This document shows, piece after piece, positions 5,679 to 5,725 of a stretch of DNA of 5,725 bases. The stretch spans positions 1 through 5,725 of the forward strand of contig CAMVMQ010000056.1 of assembly GCA_947168625.1 (NCBI GenBank), given 5' to 3'. The position numbers and the translations under genes were made by a program. The stretch's first letter is position 1. Every line of letters begins with the position of its first letter. Source of the stretch: an uncultured Caryophanales bacterium (GTDB lineage Bacteria; Bacillota_I; Bacilli_A; RF39; UBA660). The notes beneath the pieces are model-generated. The model saw nothing but the letters and a program-made list of their open reading frames with translations. It did no database searches and was not told where the DNA came from.

Positions 5679-5725
5679 ATGAAAGAAGCAACAGGAGAGG
5701 TATCAGGAACTGTTATTACTATAGT
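5679..5725 (+). CDS. Start of a small pilin-like membrane protein (3' end outside window)
   Basis: Fifteen full codons are visible, MKEATGEVSGTVITI, with the last codon starting GT and cut by the window edge. A short charged and polar head followed by the beginning of a hydrophobic run (TVITI) would suit a Flp-type pilin or another small protein with an N-terminal membrane helix. Its place right after TadC, behind its own ribosome binding site and the only sizeable gap, suits a pilin that is needed in excess. I recall small proteins with similar heads in gut Firmicutes, unverified. No G-x4-E prepilin cleavage motif can be seen in this fragment. The gene itself is likely real; the pilin call is tentative. 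Confidence 0.4.
   Translation, partial: MKEATGEVSGTVITI

Overview
The window is very AT-rich and carries one strand-uniform gene cluster, all genes on the + strand and packed end to end. Six genes with a full or partial long reading frame fill it, and a seventh begins at the right edge. A low-GC monoderm (Firmicutes/Bacillota, perhaps one of the uncultured gut Bacilli close to the Mollicutes) is the best guess. The reasons are the AT bias, strong AGGAGG-type ribosome binding sites, no outer-membrane secretin or pilotin gene in the visible part, and Asn/Ile/Lys/Tyr-rich proteins. All 12 Trp codons are TGG and one gene ends in TGA, so the standard bacterial code applies rather than the Mycoplasma code. 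The taxonomic placement is inference.

Layout: (1) positions 3-950, the C-terminal part of a larger, probably extracellular protein that is open to the left edge; (2) 947-1768, a bitopic membrane protein with an N-terminal pilin-like helix, overlapping gene 1 by ATGA; (3) 1784-2620, a CpaB/RcpC-like SAF-domain protein; (4) 2639-3931, a CpaF/TadA-type secretion ATPase with a GTG start and an Asn-rich tail; (5) 3944-4837 and (6) 4837-5622, two short polytopic platform proteins of the TadB/TadC (T2SSF) kind, overlapping by TAATG; (7) from 5679, the start of a small gene beginning MKEATGEVSGTVITI, possibly the pilin.

Taken together this is the core of a Tad/Flp-like (type IV filament superfamily) machine. 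The cytoplasmic ATPase (4) would power a membrane platform (5, 6) that assembles or extrudes pilin-like subunits (candidates 2 and 7). The SAF protein (3) sits outside the membrane, where it may touch the peptidoglycan or the filament. The large protein upstream (1) is translationally coupled to 2 and may be a surface-exposed substrate, adhesin or tip component; this last role is inference.

The least familiar parts are genes 1 and 2, the divergent ATPase (Ser in the usual Gly of the Walker B GE pair, AUGUG double start, repeat-bearing Asn-rich tail) and a 26-bp perfect palindrome inside gene 1. The longest non-coding stretch is 56 bases (5623-5678); it holds a ribosome binding site and a possible weak promoter. 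No tRNA, rRNA, CRISPR array, insertion sequence or convincing terminator was seen.
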